DNA from: Nocardia paucivorans NBRC 100373
Lineage (GTDB): Bacteria > Actinomycetota > Actinomycetes > Mycobacteriales > Mycobacteriaceae
Length of the DNA stretch: 64,000 bases
Assembly: GCF_000308675.1 (NCBI RefSeq)
Contig: NZ_BAGE01000052.1
Location: 124,001-188,000 of the forward strand
Direction of reading: 5' to 3'
The translations under genes and the position numbers were made by a program. Shown piece after piece: positions 45,101 to 52,900 of the stretch. The notes beneath the pieces were generated by a model that saw nothing but the letters and a program-made list of their open reading frames with translations, did not search any database and was not told the origin of the DNA. Every line of letters starts with the position of its first letter. The first letter of the stretch is position 1.

Positions 45101-45540
45101 CGTCCGCCGCTTTGGGCATACATCTCCTCCAGCCCGCGCACGTCCGGCGCCGAATCGAGCACACCGATGTCCATCGAGGGCGACGTTGTCGAAACCGATT
45201 GTTCGACAACACATTCGGCAAGATAAAGCACCGGCCCGGACGGTGCGCCCGTCGGGTCGAGCGGTTGGCCCTCTACTCGGATACGCCCCGAGGCCCGGTC
45301 GACCCGGAACATCAACCGGGTCGCCGTCCCGGCCGCCGGCGCCACCGGCCGCTGGAACAGCACCTCTCGGATGATCAGCTCGTCGAGCCGGTACCCGGCC
45401 GCCACCGCCGCACGCAATACGGTGTCCAGATACACCACGCCCGGCAGGATCGGCACCCCGTGCACACGGTGATCGCGCACCACCGGGTCGTCGGCGCGCA
45501 CAACGGTGGCGAAACCGTCCATCGCGATACCACCGCTCAT
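33172..45540 (-). CDS. Trans-AT modular polyketide synthase, modules 5 (second half) to 8 with terminal reductase
   Basis: 4122 aa. Domain order: DH, ACP, KR / KS, C-methyltransferase, ACP / KS, ACP / KS, ACP, thioester reductase. No AT anywhere. The N-terminus is a DH with no KS before it; its KS is the last domain of the preceding protein, so module 5 is split between two polypeptides. ATG 45540 overlaps the previous stop by 4 nt with GGAG 8 nt upstream. KS active-site Cys residues are all present (DTACSGS, DTACSSA, DTACSAS). The C-terminal reductase (TGVTGVLGG, YQRTK) frees the product as an aldehyde. The domain order equals what I recall for the terminal modules of the NOCAP synthase, reported to have a split, stuttering module and reductive release. 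Details are in the module entries. Confidence 0.95.
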   Translation of the reverse strand: MSGGIAMDGFATVVRADDPVVRDHRVHGVPILPGVVYLDTVLRAAVAAGYRLDELIIREVLFQRPVAPAAGTATRLMFRVDRASGRIRVEGQPLDPTGAPSGPVLYLAECVVEQSVSTTSPSMDIGVLDSAPDVRGLEEMYAQSGGRGIEHRDFMRARGRFRRVDDTVTAELTLGPEATAYLPGFLLHPTFLDASTIVAFVDPARLGVDDDSAFVPIYFDTVRAWRPTPERVFVTASARGGTRTDLLEADVRLHDGQGLPIAEYRLVSKRVRGSADIRRPVTATASESPTIVTFSSAPRTAATTSVENRSAAVLSGDGSTGAPAAEPTAVHDPSAVIAADLLALVAEELGVDVTAVATDVGFYELGLDSSRLLRLTALLEQRAGQPLYPTLLFEYQTVDALATYLAETVGARWRSTSESSSSTVSFAEPVPHVDIGPAERGGVPDSARQPDESEYRAADHRAPGEMPREPVEWPAPVDGPVGTTAHTAPIRPHTASRPENDEGETVGPAGHTLVTFEYDWILDDSAPAPVAPTALLVFDTADEPYPTPPASTFLVRVRPGDHYTSGADGFTVDPTRPEHLRAVLDELAARGLVFDAAVYGWSTRVTDAEEPENLVEAVYLPLRDLVQAVSGSTPAAPVRRILAVSSDSATGVLSHALAAGFARSLRLETPTPTVRAVLCEQPSHIPTVVAAELAVADHETGSEVCYRAGRRRIRIPRELPAPCASGTAGTNAVRPVEKVFEAGVVAVVTGGFGGIGRVLALRMAREHGARLVLVSRRALDASGAALLARIAELGGEAIHVRADVSEAADTDRLAAIARATFGRIDVVFHAAGVLRDGLIAGSPREAAAAVLAPKVRGSMRLLRSMPDARLLVLFSSVSAVLGNPGQADYAAANRWLDAVAEYRSTHRVGTTRVVDVAWPLWAEGGMRPPEAQIDALRASGMVPLPTEVGLDLVLSAHDRPYTACVWGDRATIVRRLFTAISTSSTGVTGVSAPVPPTASKQPNTMGDSGAQDRDGTTPNVPPVARDRLPDETALAIVGYSGRFPDADDISEFWRNLRAGHDAVGPVPAERGWPIDYGRAGRLPTVGGFLREVGAFDPRFFRIPPAHAPLLDPQERLFLQQAYAALEHAGYHPDDPTIRQRRVGVFAAATWSDYRLLGAEATARGDNPVAVASIPSSIANRTSYTLGLRGPSLTVDTACSGSLTALHLARRSILDGECDAAVVGGVNLLLHPDKFLLLRELGMMSTSGRCRPFGADADGYVPGEGVGAVYLKPLATALADGDTVHGLVLGSAVNHGGRTAGYSVPHPEAQAEVIARALAEAGARPDDIDYLEAHGTGTPLGDPIEITGLTTVFGSDNRSAARRAIGSVKSNIGHLEAAAGIAGLIRVLLQFRHGQIAPTLHADRPNPVIDPATLPFHLPRSVEDWPRRDPARGRMAGISAFGAGGANAHVVVAEFVDDRAGAHGTGDPEIVVLSARTPERLRRYAELMARHFRDMDSADFTDSARTLQIGRPALPHRLALVAVGPRAVADALDSYAAGTDGAVHTGTVDSTTPTPAIDPNTPPERLAELWVSGAQVDWSRRGGPIRRMSLPGYPFERHEYWITETTTALSVEPENGTDTIGVHAPDAAPILRAATGQPREAETETGEAGTAVFRRFESRPRASRPTVALGEVEVSRYAALLLFATFADLGLAPGAHRIATLADELGILPRYHRLLTACVDILREHGLIRVTGELLTVPGPPPGTTWMRADLVARYPHTQPYVRLLDVCLTAYPRVLRGDLAATEVLFPGGDLDLVGAIYHGNPGYDAANTLLAELVSAAAVEHTGPVLRVLEVGAGTGGTTHAVLAALEESGVEFEYHYTDISPGLVAHGRRVFGDHPQLRFAVFDLTADPLAQGVAEHGMDLVVCANVLHAVAAIAPTLGNLRRVLAPGGLLACLETTTDREALALTFGLLDGWHAYTDPHLRLPNSPLLSEDGWRAALSGAGFADVRAYGAETADGTDPGYRVLAAVSPAATAPSETAPAVRDAPTTGVADIVAECLDIAADDLSADLPISDYGVDSILAVKIVDRINTRYGLDLRPTVVFDHPTVRRLAERITIEVATAPPPAASSGSHPGHAAPVADDAPGVVPTTTPAPRPLRDLASSTVTPSRSETASGTSLDIAVIGMSGRFPGSADLDEFWADLCAGRDMVTEIPPRRRLLAEGYRSGTSAPEQIAFGRGGFLDDIDLFDPVFFDIVPAEADYMDPQQRLFLEHGLLALEDAAIDPKSLRRKRCGVFVGSPGSDYAALLRSRTGIASPHVFTGNSPAILPARIAYHLDLTGPCIGLDTACSSALVAVHQACRSIASGESELALAGGVAVFVTPEYHLLASAMGMLSPRGRCASFDAEADGFVIAEGVGAVVLKSLDAARRDGDPIHGVIRGIGVNHDGRTFGITAPSARSQTELELQVYRRYGIDPSEIGYVETHGTGTRLGDPVEIEALTAAFRQYTDTVGTIAIGSVKSHIGHASHAAGMAGLFAVLLGMRAGTIPPSLHLNTVNPLLGLADSPFYVNTEPREWPAHARTAAVSSFGFSGTNAHLVVSAPPDVEPVAAAPDDTGRDTVNVVVLSARSPRSLRDGAYHLARHLETHPEHRLRDIAHTLAVGRTAFEHRLAIVADSRAALIARLRATAAGNAAEFAETVFLGESIADIPQPERSHTTVAEPTEAARRWAAGEPVACATWYLPDVRRLHLPGYRFDRQRCWFSEAHPVEAADAEPAARTPTIAPPDPDPEKTRNPATPRLEVGATGDEIRRVAENYLKGLLAGYCRLDPDRIRTRRPLQDYGIDSVLVTTMTERMCQDFGSLPGTLFFEYRTVRELAEHLAREYPDRLVALAAESPAPTDTSGTVTDRPSPEVADREHPRSESTVPTPPPDVEEIAVIGMAGKFPMAGDIEEFWENLVAGRDCIIEVPSQRWNHRDYLSDDIDEPGTTYVRWGGFIDDVDCFDAPFFGVTPKDAEEMDPQQRLFLETCWAALEDAGYPPERLRAHARGLPDAGVFVGVGYAEYQAFVGVPISGYFAVANRVSYHFGFTGPSLAVDTACSASLTALHLACESLRRGECAYALAGGVNVSIHPGKYLLLGYGRWASSDGRCRSFGAGGDGYVPGEGVVTLVLKPLRHALRDGDRIHGVIRGSAINHGGHTNGFTVPNPNAQAELIERALTTARVDPGDIEFVEAHGTGTALGDPIEIAALSKAYRRSTDARGYCGIGSAKSVIGHLEAAAGAAGVVKALLQLRENTMAPNLHGDPPNPAIDFAASPFRVIDAPTPWPRHADGSARITAVSSFGAGGANAHLILTDAAAPELPASEDRARIVVLSARDGDRLTETVERLVHALRRRPARLADVAWTLAVGRRQFTHRLAVVASSTEELLSLLTDGTAAEGLLVFRGVAPTHRQVDELPGESESDRARIRSLLRSGNLPRVAEMWASGWTVDWENAYETPFGRIVGLPTYPFARKRYWIVPEDYRRRTDPRAGSVSAADPEPDPRPAGVRDDMRRGTDPTRVSEGSDRWSISQDRPLRAAGGAPVPQAHRDENPMGRLGSVREHGTAARVGAGGDIAAEARDGAGEFTGPARDRTGGGHADETDENGLRTRLYTEIRDIFADLTKTDAAELDLDAEFIDFGFDSVTTVRMLNRVMKRYDVHIPAESTELYPTIRAFGSYLVDEGIITPAAHGETARSATGVESASAAESVEEIAVITLDRPISVESVFVTGVTGVLGGKLLCDLLATTDTRITCLVRGTSMDAAIRRIRHFLTTYDPDDTLAEAFAERVTVLLGDVSRDRFGLDETTWRRLAADTDLTIHAAGRTTLVGFYEQLAPINVAGTARAVEFALHSRGRYLIYVSSFSALGDRLNFNNPPFTERDLELGQGYDHLPYQRTKYESEKLIRAASARGLRWDIVRPGNIMGDSVTGRYPFSEVSVKGAYYDILKTMVETGQTMLTPVHWDITPVDYVTAAIVHIALHRPTYRETYHLTNPDIRRYYDVVQYVREAGYPVEFVPLEEFHRRVTERLIRWRDSNREYQSQTLEMFKYGIELFGMIHYEESSYADCAYTRGVLGAVGIDCPSTRDLVRTYLEHCARVGYLPSPQIPAEAV
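33180..36820 (-). other. PKS module 8: KS-ACP-thioester reductase
   Basis: KS about 35550-36815 (GMAGKFP start; DTACSAS at 36309-36333; EAHGTGT). No AT; the post-AT linker LPTYPFARKRYW is kept. A Gly/Asp-rich linker (about 34690-35050) precedes the ACP (GFDSVTTV, 34554-34595). The reductase is at about 33190-34330: TGVTGVLGG for NADPH and YQRTK for the Tyr-Lys pair, of the carboxylic-acid-reductase/Lys2 type. No ketoreductase, so the beta-keto group stays for ring closure. Confidence 0.9.
36980..39080 (-). other. PKS module 7: KS-ACP
   Basis: KS about 37800-39075 (GMSGRFPGS; DTACSSA at 38547-38575; the His motifs read ETHGTGT and HIGHAS, both with His kept). No AT, KR or DH. The ACP (about 36980-37180) has YGIDSVLVTTM. 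The module extends by one malonyl unit without reduction. Confidence 0.9.
39250..42455 (-). other. PKS module 6: KS-MT-ACP
   Basis: KS about 41190-42452 (IVGYSGRFP; DTACSGS at 41936-41962; EAHGTGT; NIGHLE). No AT. The C-methyltransferase at about 39620-40560 has VLEVGAGTGGTTHAVL for SAM and a helical cap before it. ACP at about 39250-39460 (YGVDSILAVKI). It adds one unreduced unit with an alpha-methyl group, the predicted source of a ring methyl. Confidence 0.9.
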
Positions 45541-46995
45541 GGCAACGGCTCCAGACGCAGCATCGCGGGTATCGGCGACACGGGAACCGGCGCGGTCACC
45601 GTGGTCGTCGACGGTGGGACGGAAGACGATGCCGAGGTATCCGGCCGCGACTTGGGCAGCATGAATCTCCTCTTGTGGAACACGGGCGCGGGCAGAGCCG
45701 GTCGGGTCGGGATATGGCCGGTCGGGGCCTGTTCGACGATCAGATGCGCATTGGTGCCGCCGAAACCGAACGAACTCACCCCCGCGACGCGTGGCCGTCC
45801 ATCCTCGGTGTGCCAGGGGCGCAGTTCCCGATTCACCACCAGCGGCGACCCGGCGAAGGCGAAACGCGGATTGAGGTTCGGGCTGTGCAGGCTCGGGGGT
45901 AGCGCGCCGTGATGGACGGCCAGAACGGTTTTCACCGCGCCCGCGATCCCGGCGGCCGAGAGCAGGTGGCCGATATTGGTTTTCACGCTGCCCACCGCGC
46001 AGGGCAGACCTCCGGTGCGGTCACCGAGCACCGTCGCCAGCGCCTTCAGTTCGATGGGGTCGCCGATCGCGGTCCCGGTGCCGTGCGCTTCCACATAGGA
46101 CAGTTCCCGTGGGGATATTCCGGCGGTGTCCAAGGCGGCGGTGATCACCTCGATCTGCGCGCTCATATTCGGGGTGGTGATCCCCATGGTGTGTCCGTCG
46201 TTGCCGATGGCCGAACCGCGCAATACCGCGTAGATCCGGTCACCGTCGGCCAGGGCATCGTCCAGCCGTTTCAGCAGCAGTAGCGCCGCACCCTCACCGG
46301 GGACGAAACCGTCGGCGGAGCGGTCGAACGTGGCGCAACGTCCGTGCGGGGACAGCACCCCGGCGGCGGCGAGGGTGACAAACGGTGTCTCGTCCAGCAG
46401 TACTTCCACCCCACCGGCCAATGCGGCGTCCAATTCCCCGGCACGCAGTGCCTGACAGGCCAGGTGCACCGATACCAACGAGGAGGAACAGGCGCTGTCG
46501 AGCACCAGATTGCCGGCATGCCAGTCGAAGTGATCGGAGATGCGGGCGGCGATGAAGTTCTGTCCGATACCCACGATGGTGTGCCGGTCGGCGACCGGGA
46601 TGCGGTCGAAGTAGTTCGCGGCGCGGCTGCCCGCATACACCCCGATCCGGCGACCGGCCAATTCGTCGCGCCGGTATCCGGCGTCGGCGACGGCCAGAAC
46701 CGATGTCTCCAACAGCAGTCGCTGCAGCGGATCCATCTGTAGTGCCGCCTCATCGGAGATACCGAAGAACCCCGGGTCGAACAGGTCGATACCGTCGACG
46801 AAACCGCCCCATTTGCTGTTGGTCAGACCGGGACCACCGGCGGGATGGTAGTAGCGTGTCGGGTCCCAGCGAGCGGGATCGACCTCCCGGACGGGAAACC
46901 CACCGGTGGCGAGCATGCGCCAGAACGCCGCCGGGTCGTCACCCCCCGGCAACCGACAGCCGATACCGACGACCGCGATCGGTTCCACCGGTCGT
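42640..46995 (-). other. PKS module 5, split: KS | DH-ACP-KR
   Basis: The KS (about 45730-46990, DSACSSS at 46479-46503) closes the first protein. The DH (HRVHGVPILP at about 45430-45475; catalytic Asp in FLDASTI), ACP (GLDSSRLL, 44415-44457) and KR (TGGFGGIG at about 43290-43312; Tyr in GQADYAAAN) open the second. The ACP lies before the KR, an order found in trans-AT systems. The C-terminal tail after the KS (about 45537-45730) and the first residues of the DH protein must hold the two halves together. Confidence 0.9.
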
Positions 46996-49900
46996 CTACC
47001 CGTGATCGGGGCCGATCCCGATACGGCCGCGCTGCCGTTCGTCATGGACCGCGCGCCGACCGGCGGGGCCGACGGTGTGGCGGCCGGGGCGTCCGCCTCC
47101 GGCAACGACCGAGCCGCGGCCCCCTCCGTATCCGGACGCGAATTCCCCGGATTCGAATCGGGTTCCGCCGGCACGGGGTGGGCCGAGGGGGCGACGGTGG
47201 TGTCGTCGCCACCGAACCGGTCGGGATAGCGGTCGCGCAGTAGGGCGGCCAACTCGTCGAGAGTGGGGTATTCCAGCACCAGCGCCGGATCGAAGGGCTC
47301 ACCGACGAGATGTTCGATACGCCGCACCGCCGAGGCGACGAGTACCGAATCGGCGCCGTACTCCTCGAACCGTCGGTCACCGTCGAAACGTTCGGGTGGG
47401 AGTTTCAGTTCGTCGGAGAAGATGGCCAGCAGATCGGTATACGCGCGATCCCGTACCGGGACACGGCCGGTGGGCGCGGTCTCCGCCGCGGGCTCCACCC
47501 GTGGGGGTGGTGGAGTCGTCGTGGCGTGCGGCGACAGCCGCAGCGGCGCACCGAGATACGGCAGCGCCACCGGGGCGTCCGGCAGACCGAGCACGGCGTC
47601 GAGCAGGTCGAAACCTTCGGCGGCGGTAAGGGTGGGCAGACCGGTGGCCCGATAGGCGGCGGTCTCGGCCGCGCCGAAACCGGTATCGCGGAACGAGGGC
47701 CAGTTCACCGACCGGAACCAGGTGCGGCCGCGAGCGTGCTGGGCCTCGGCGAACCGGTCCAGGTGCGCGTTCGCCATGGCATAGTCGGACAGCCCCACCG
47801 CGAGACCGGGTAATACGGCCGAGACCGAGGAGAACAGGACGAAGAAATCCGGACGGTCGTCGGCCAGCACATCCGCCAGCACCTCGGTGCCGGGGATCTT
47901 CGGTTCCAGCACGGCGGCCACCCCCGCACCGGTCTTGCGCAGGAAGGCCGGGCTCTCGGCGGATACCGCACCCGCACAGTGCAGTACCCCACCAATGGGA
48001 CCCAGTTCGGCGCGGACCCGGTGGAAGAACGTGGTCAGAGCACCGGTATCGGTGAGCGGTCCGAAGTGGGTCAGTATCCGAACTCCCCGCTCCCGCAACG
48101 CCAGCAGGCGGCGCACCTTGACCGCGTACGGTCCGTCGGTGGCGGCGAGTTCGACCCACTCGCTTTCCGGTGGCAGCGGTTCACGGGCCAGGATCGCCAG
48201 CCGGCGCGCTCCGCGGGTGACGAGCGCGGCGGCGAATTCGGCGCCGAGCCCGCGGGTGCCGCCGGTCACCACATAGGTTCGGGACGGGTCGACGACCAGG
48301 CCATTCGATGGTGGTATCGCGGCCAGTTCGAGTGTTTCCCGCGTCGACCCGCGATACCGTACGCGGACGGCGCCGGATGCGGCATCGGCGTATTCGGCGC
48401 CGAGAATCCGCACCAGGCGGGTCGGATCGGCCAGGGCGACGGCGCGTTCCTCGTGAAGTTCGACCGTCCGGGTGGTCACCTCGCGGATCTCCTCGGCCAG
48501 TGCCGCGGCGAGTCCGCCGAGCGGCGCGGTTTCGGGGCCGTCGACACCGGGCCGTCCCGCCGACAGGTGCAACAGCACCAGGGCGGTGGAGCGTGCGTCG
48601 AGCAGGCCCTGATAGAGGCCGATGCGACCGAGGTCGGTGGCGACCCGATTCCCCGAGGTCGGGACGAGGTCGCAGATGTCGACCACACAGTCGGTGTCGG
48701 GGTGACGCGTGATGAGGAGGCGGCCCAGGTCGGCGCCGACGGTGAAATCGTCACGGTCCGGTTCGCCCGCCGACGGTCGGGAGATGGTGGTGCGTGTTTC
48801 GGGGACCCGGACCATTCGGGCACGCCCGCCGATCGCCGCGGCGACAGCGTCGAGGATCGGCTCAGGGGTGTGTTCGGCGTGGAGGACCAGGGTGCGCGAA
48901 GACAGTTGCCCGGTCGTCGCCTGCGTCGCCCGCCATACCGGGGCCAGCACCCGACGCGACGATTCGGCGGCGGCGGTGGCCGCGCCGTGCCCCACCGATA
49001 TCGTCGCGGTCCGCGCGTCCGGGTGGTCCGATGCGGCGGCCGTGGGTCGGGGACCGGATTCCACTTCGGGAATCCAGTACCGCTCCCGGGCGAAGGGATA
49101 GGTGGGCAACGGGATTCGTCGGCAGGCATCCACACCCCGGATCTCGGCCCAGTCCACGGTGCCGCCCGCCAGCCATTCGGCCACCCGTGGATCCGCGGCG
49201 GCGCGGGTCGACTCCCGGGCCTCGGGCGCCCCGTCGAGCCACGCGCGCAGGCCCGCGCGCAGTTCATCGATGTTCTCGGCGACGAATGCGACCCGGGTGG
49301 CGGCCGGAAGCCGGCCCACCTGCATGGTGTAGGCCAGATCGGCCGGATTCGGATCGTGCTCGGCGAGGTGGCGGTCCAGGGCCGCCACATAGTCGGCCAG
49401 GCGCTGCGGGTTCTGCGCCGAGATCGGTATCACCTGCGGTCCGGGTCGGTGGGTGGCCGGCCGCCGGTCCAGGTACTCCTCGAGGACCAGGTTGGCGTTG
49501 GAGCCGCCCGCGCCGAAGGAGCTGACCGTCGCTCGGCGGGGTCGGTCCCCGGACGACCAAGGCAGTGGACGGTCCGGAACCCGGAATGGTGTCCGCGCGA
49601 AGTCGATATTCGGGTTGGCAGGCACACCGTGCAGTGAGGGGGCGATACAGCCGTGGCGCAGTTGCAGCAGCACTTTGGTGATCGCCGCCACGCCCGCAGC
49701 CGCCTCCAGGTGGCCGATATTCGATTTCACCGACCCCACCGGAACCTCCCCGGCCACATTGCCGAACACCTGTGCCAGCCCGGCGATCTCGATCGGGTCG
49801 CCCAACGCCGTACCGGTGCCGTGCGCCTCGATATAGGACACCGTCGCCGGATCCACTCCCCCGCTGCGCAATGCGCGGCGGATCACCGCGGCCTGCACAC

Positions 49901-52900
49901 TCGGGTTCGGCACCGTGAACCCGTTGACCCGGCCGCCGTGGTTGACGGCGGTGCCCTTGATCACCGCGTGGATGGTGTCGCCGGCGGCCTCCGCCTCGGC
50001 CAGTGGCCGCAGGACGAGCGCACCGACCCCTTCCCCGGGCACATACCCGTCGCCGCCCGCGCCGAAGGAACGGCACCGCCCGTCGCTGGAGGCGAACTGC
50101 CCCTGGCTCAGGGCCACGAACTTGTACGGGTGCAGGGACAGATTCACCCCGCCCACGATCGCCAGCCGGCATTCCCCGGTGCGCAGGCTCTGGCAGGCCA
50201 GGTGAACGGCCGACAGCGAGGACGAGCAGGCGGTATCCACCGCCATACTCGGCCCCTGGAAATCGAGTGCGTGTGAGACCCGGTTGGGGATGCTCCAGAA
50301 CGTCGAGGCGGGCAGGGTGCCTCGCCCCAATCGTGATTCCTCGGCCCCGAACAGCTGGTAGGTGCCCCACATGACGCCGACGAAAACCCCGGCGTCCTCG
50401 GGACGCAGACCGATACGGGCCGGCTCGGTGCGGCTGTATCCCGCGTTCTCCAGCGCCGCCCAGGCGGTTTGCAGGAACAGCCGCTCCTGCGGATCCATCA
50501 CTTCCGCCTCGCGGGGTGAGATGGCGAAGAAGAGCGGATCGAAACAATCGACGTCGTCGAGGAAACCACCCCATTTGGTGTAGGCGGTGTGTGGATGGTG
50601 GCGGTCGGGGTGGAAATAGCGGGCGTGATCCCAGCGCTCGGCCGGTATCTCGGTGATGCAGTCGCGTCCTTCGATCAGGACGCGCCAGTAGGCGTCCAGA
50701 TCGGGCGCGCCCGGATAGCGGCCGCTCATCCCGATGATCGCGATATCGCCGTCCCCGCGCTCCGATACCGGGTCGGGGCGCCGAGAAGCGCTCGTCGGCG
50801 CGGGAACGGCTGTGCGGGCACGGTCGTCCGAAACGAGTGATGCGGCGCCGTTGTCGCGATTGGGCATGGTCACCTCTGGGGTGGGGCGATCGCCGATGGA
50901 TTCGAGTCGGAGCGGATGTCCGGATTCGATGTCGATTCGTCGCCCGTTGTGGGTGGCGGACCAGGAGGCCGGCGCCGATTCGTCGGTGCTCGTCACCGGG
51001 GCGGCCGGTGCGGCGCCGGGGGGATCCGCGGGTGGGCCGAGCCGCAGCAGGTAGTCGAGCACCGCCCGCGGTGTCGGATATTCGAAGGCCAGGGTGGACG
51101 GCAGTCGGTGACCGCTGGAACGGGACAGTTCGTCGCGGATCTCCACGGCCGCCACCGAATCCAGGCCGAGTTCGTGGAGAGGACGGTCCAGGCCGGCGTC
51201 CGGTGCCAACCCCAGACAGCGCCGGACCAGGGCTTCCATCCTGGCCGCGTAGTCGTCCCCGGAATCCGCGACGGGCGCGGTGACGGGGTCGGCGGATACG
51301 AGATCGCGCAGCACATCCGGAACGGATCCGGATGCGCCGACGGCAGCGGTGTCGAGTACGAGCGCGGTGAACGCTCCCGCCACCGCGCCGGTCAGGGCGC
51401 GATCGAGAGTGTCGGTTGCCGCATCGGCCGGAAGCAGCCCGTAACCGCGGGCGGTCAGTCGGCGGATATCGGTTTCGGTCAATCGTTCGACCATGCCGGC
51501 ACCCGCCCACGGACCCCATGCGATGGAGGTGCCGGGCAGACCCGCGGCGACACGGGTCTCGGCCACACCGTCCAGGAACGCATTGGCCGCCCCGTACCCC
51601 GTCTGACCGGGCAGACCCACCACCCCGGACGCCGAGGAGAACAGGATGAAGAAACGCAGGGGCAGCCGCGCGGTGAGTTCGTGCAGATACCACGCGCCGC
51701 GTAGTTTGGGAGCCAGGACCCGGCGCAGACGTTCGGCGTTCTGGTCGGTGAGCACACCATCGTCGCGCACCCCCGCCAGATGCACGACTCCCCGGAGAGG
51801 CGGCATTCGGCGCGCGATCCACTCCAGTACCGCCGCCAATGCGGCGCGGTCGGCGACATCGGCGGTGCGCACCTCGATCCGGGCCCGAACCCGCAGCTCA
51901 TCGAGCACCGCCGCCGCACGGCCCTCGGGCGCCGTGCGGGAAACCAGCACCAGATCGCGCGCGCCACGGTCGACGAGCCGGCGGGCCACTCGTAGTCCGA
52001 GACCACCGAGACCTCCGGTGAGCACAACGGTGCCCTCGAGCTCCTCCGGCGGTATCGCCGAGGCGGGACCGACCGGATCCGGTTCGGTTATCGGGGCCAG
52101 CCGCGGTACCAGTCGGCGACCGTCGCGCAATGCCAGCTGCGGGTGGGTCCGTCGGGCGGTCAGCTCGTCGACGATCCGCATGGCCGTCGTGGCGCGGGAC
52201 AAGTCGATGATCCGACAGCTGTCGCGGTATTCCGATTGCGCATTGCGGGCAAACCCCCACAGGGCGGTTCCCACCGGGGATACGGGGTCGGTGGGGTCGA
52301 TCCGGTGGGCGTCGCGGGTGAGCAGCCAGACCGGTGGTCCGTCCACGGCGGCCTGCACCAGATGCAGTGCGGCGAGCACCGCCGATTCCGCGGAGGCCGG
52401 CAGATCGGGTGTCGGCTCGGTCGCGGTCGGCACGGCGACGATACCGCGTAGCGGGGTGGGTGAGTTCGTGACGGCGGTGAGCAGGGCACGCACCGCCGCG
52501 GGCGAGCCGAGGTCCACCCGAAACCGTTCCCCGGGTTCGACCGCGAAACCGTCGCCCACCTGCGCCACGGAGACCTGCGCCCCGCGGGCACGCAGTTCGG
52601 CGGCGATCGCCGAACCGAAGGAGTCGGGCCCGGATATCACGAGCCAGTGGCCGTCGGCCCGGTCGGGTATCGCCGCGTCGACCGCGCGCCAGACCGTCCG
52701 ATAGTGACCGATACGCGCGTCGCCTTCCGACCTCCTCGGTGTATCGATCGCCACCGCCGGCGCCTCGGTCGTCCGCACGATCCGCAGGCCCTGCACCCAC
52801 ACCACCGGATCGCCGGCCGCGTCGAACAACCTCACCTCCGCCAGACACACCCGCTGCGAGCACGTCGACAGCCGCGCCCAACCGAACGCGATCCGCTCCC

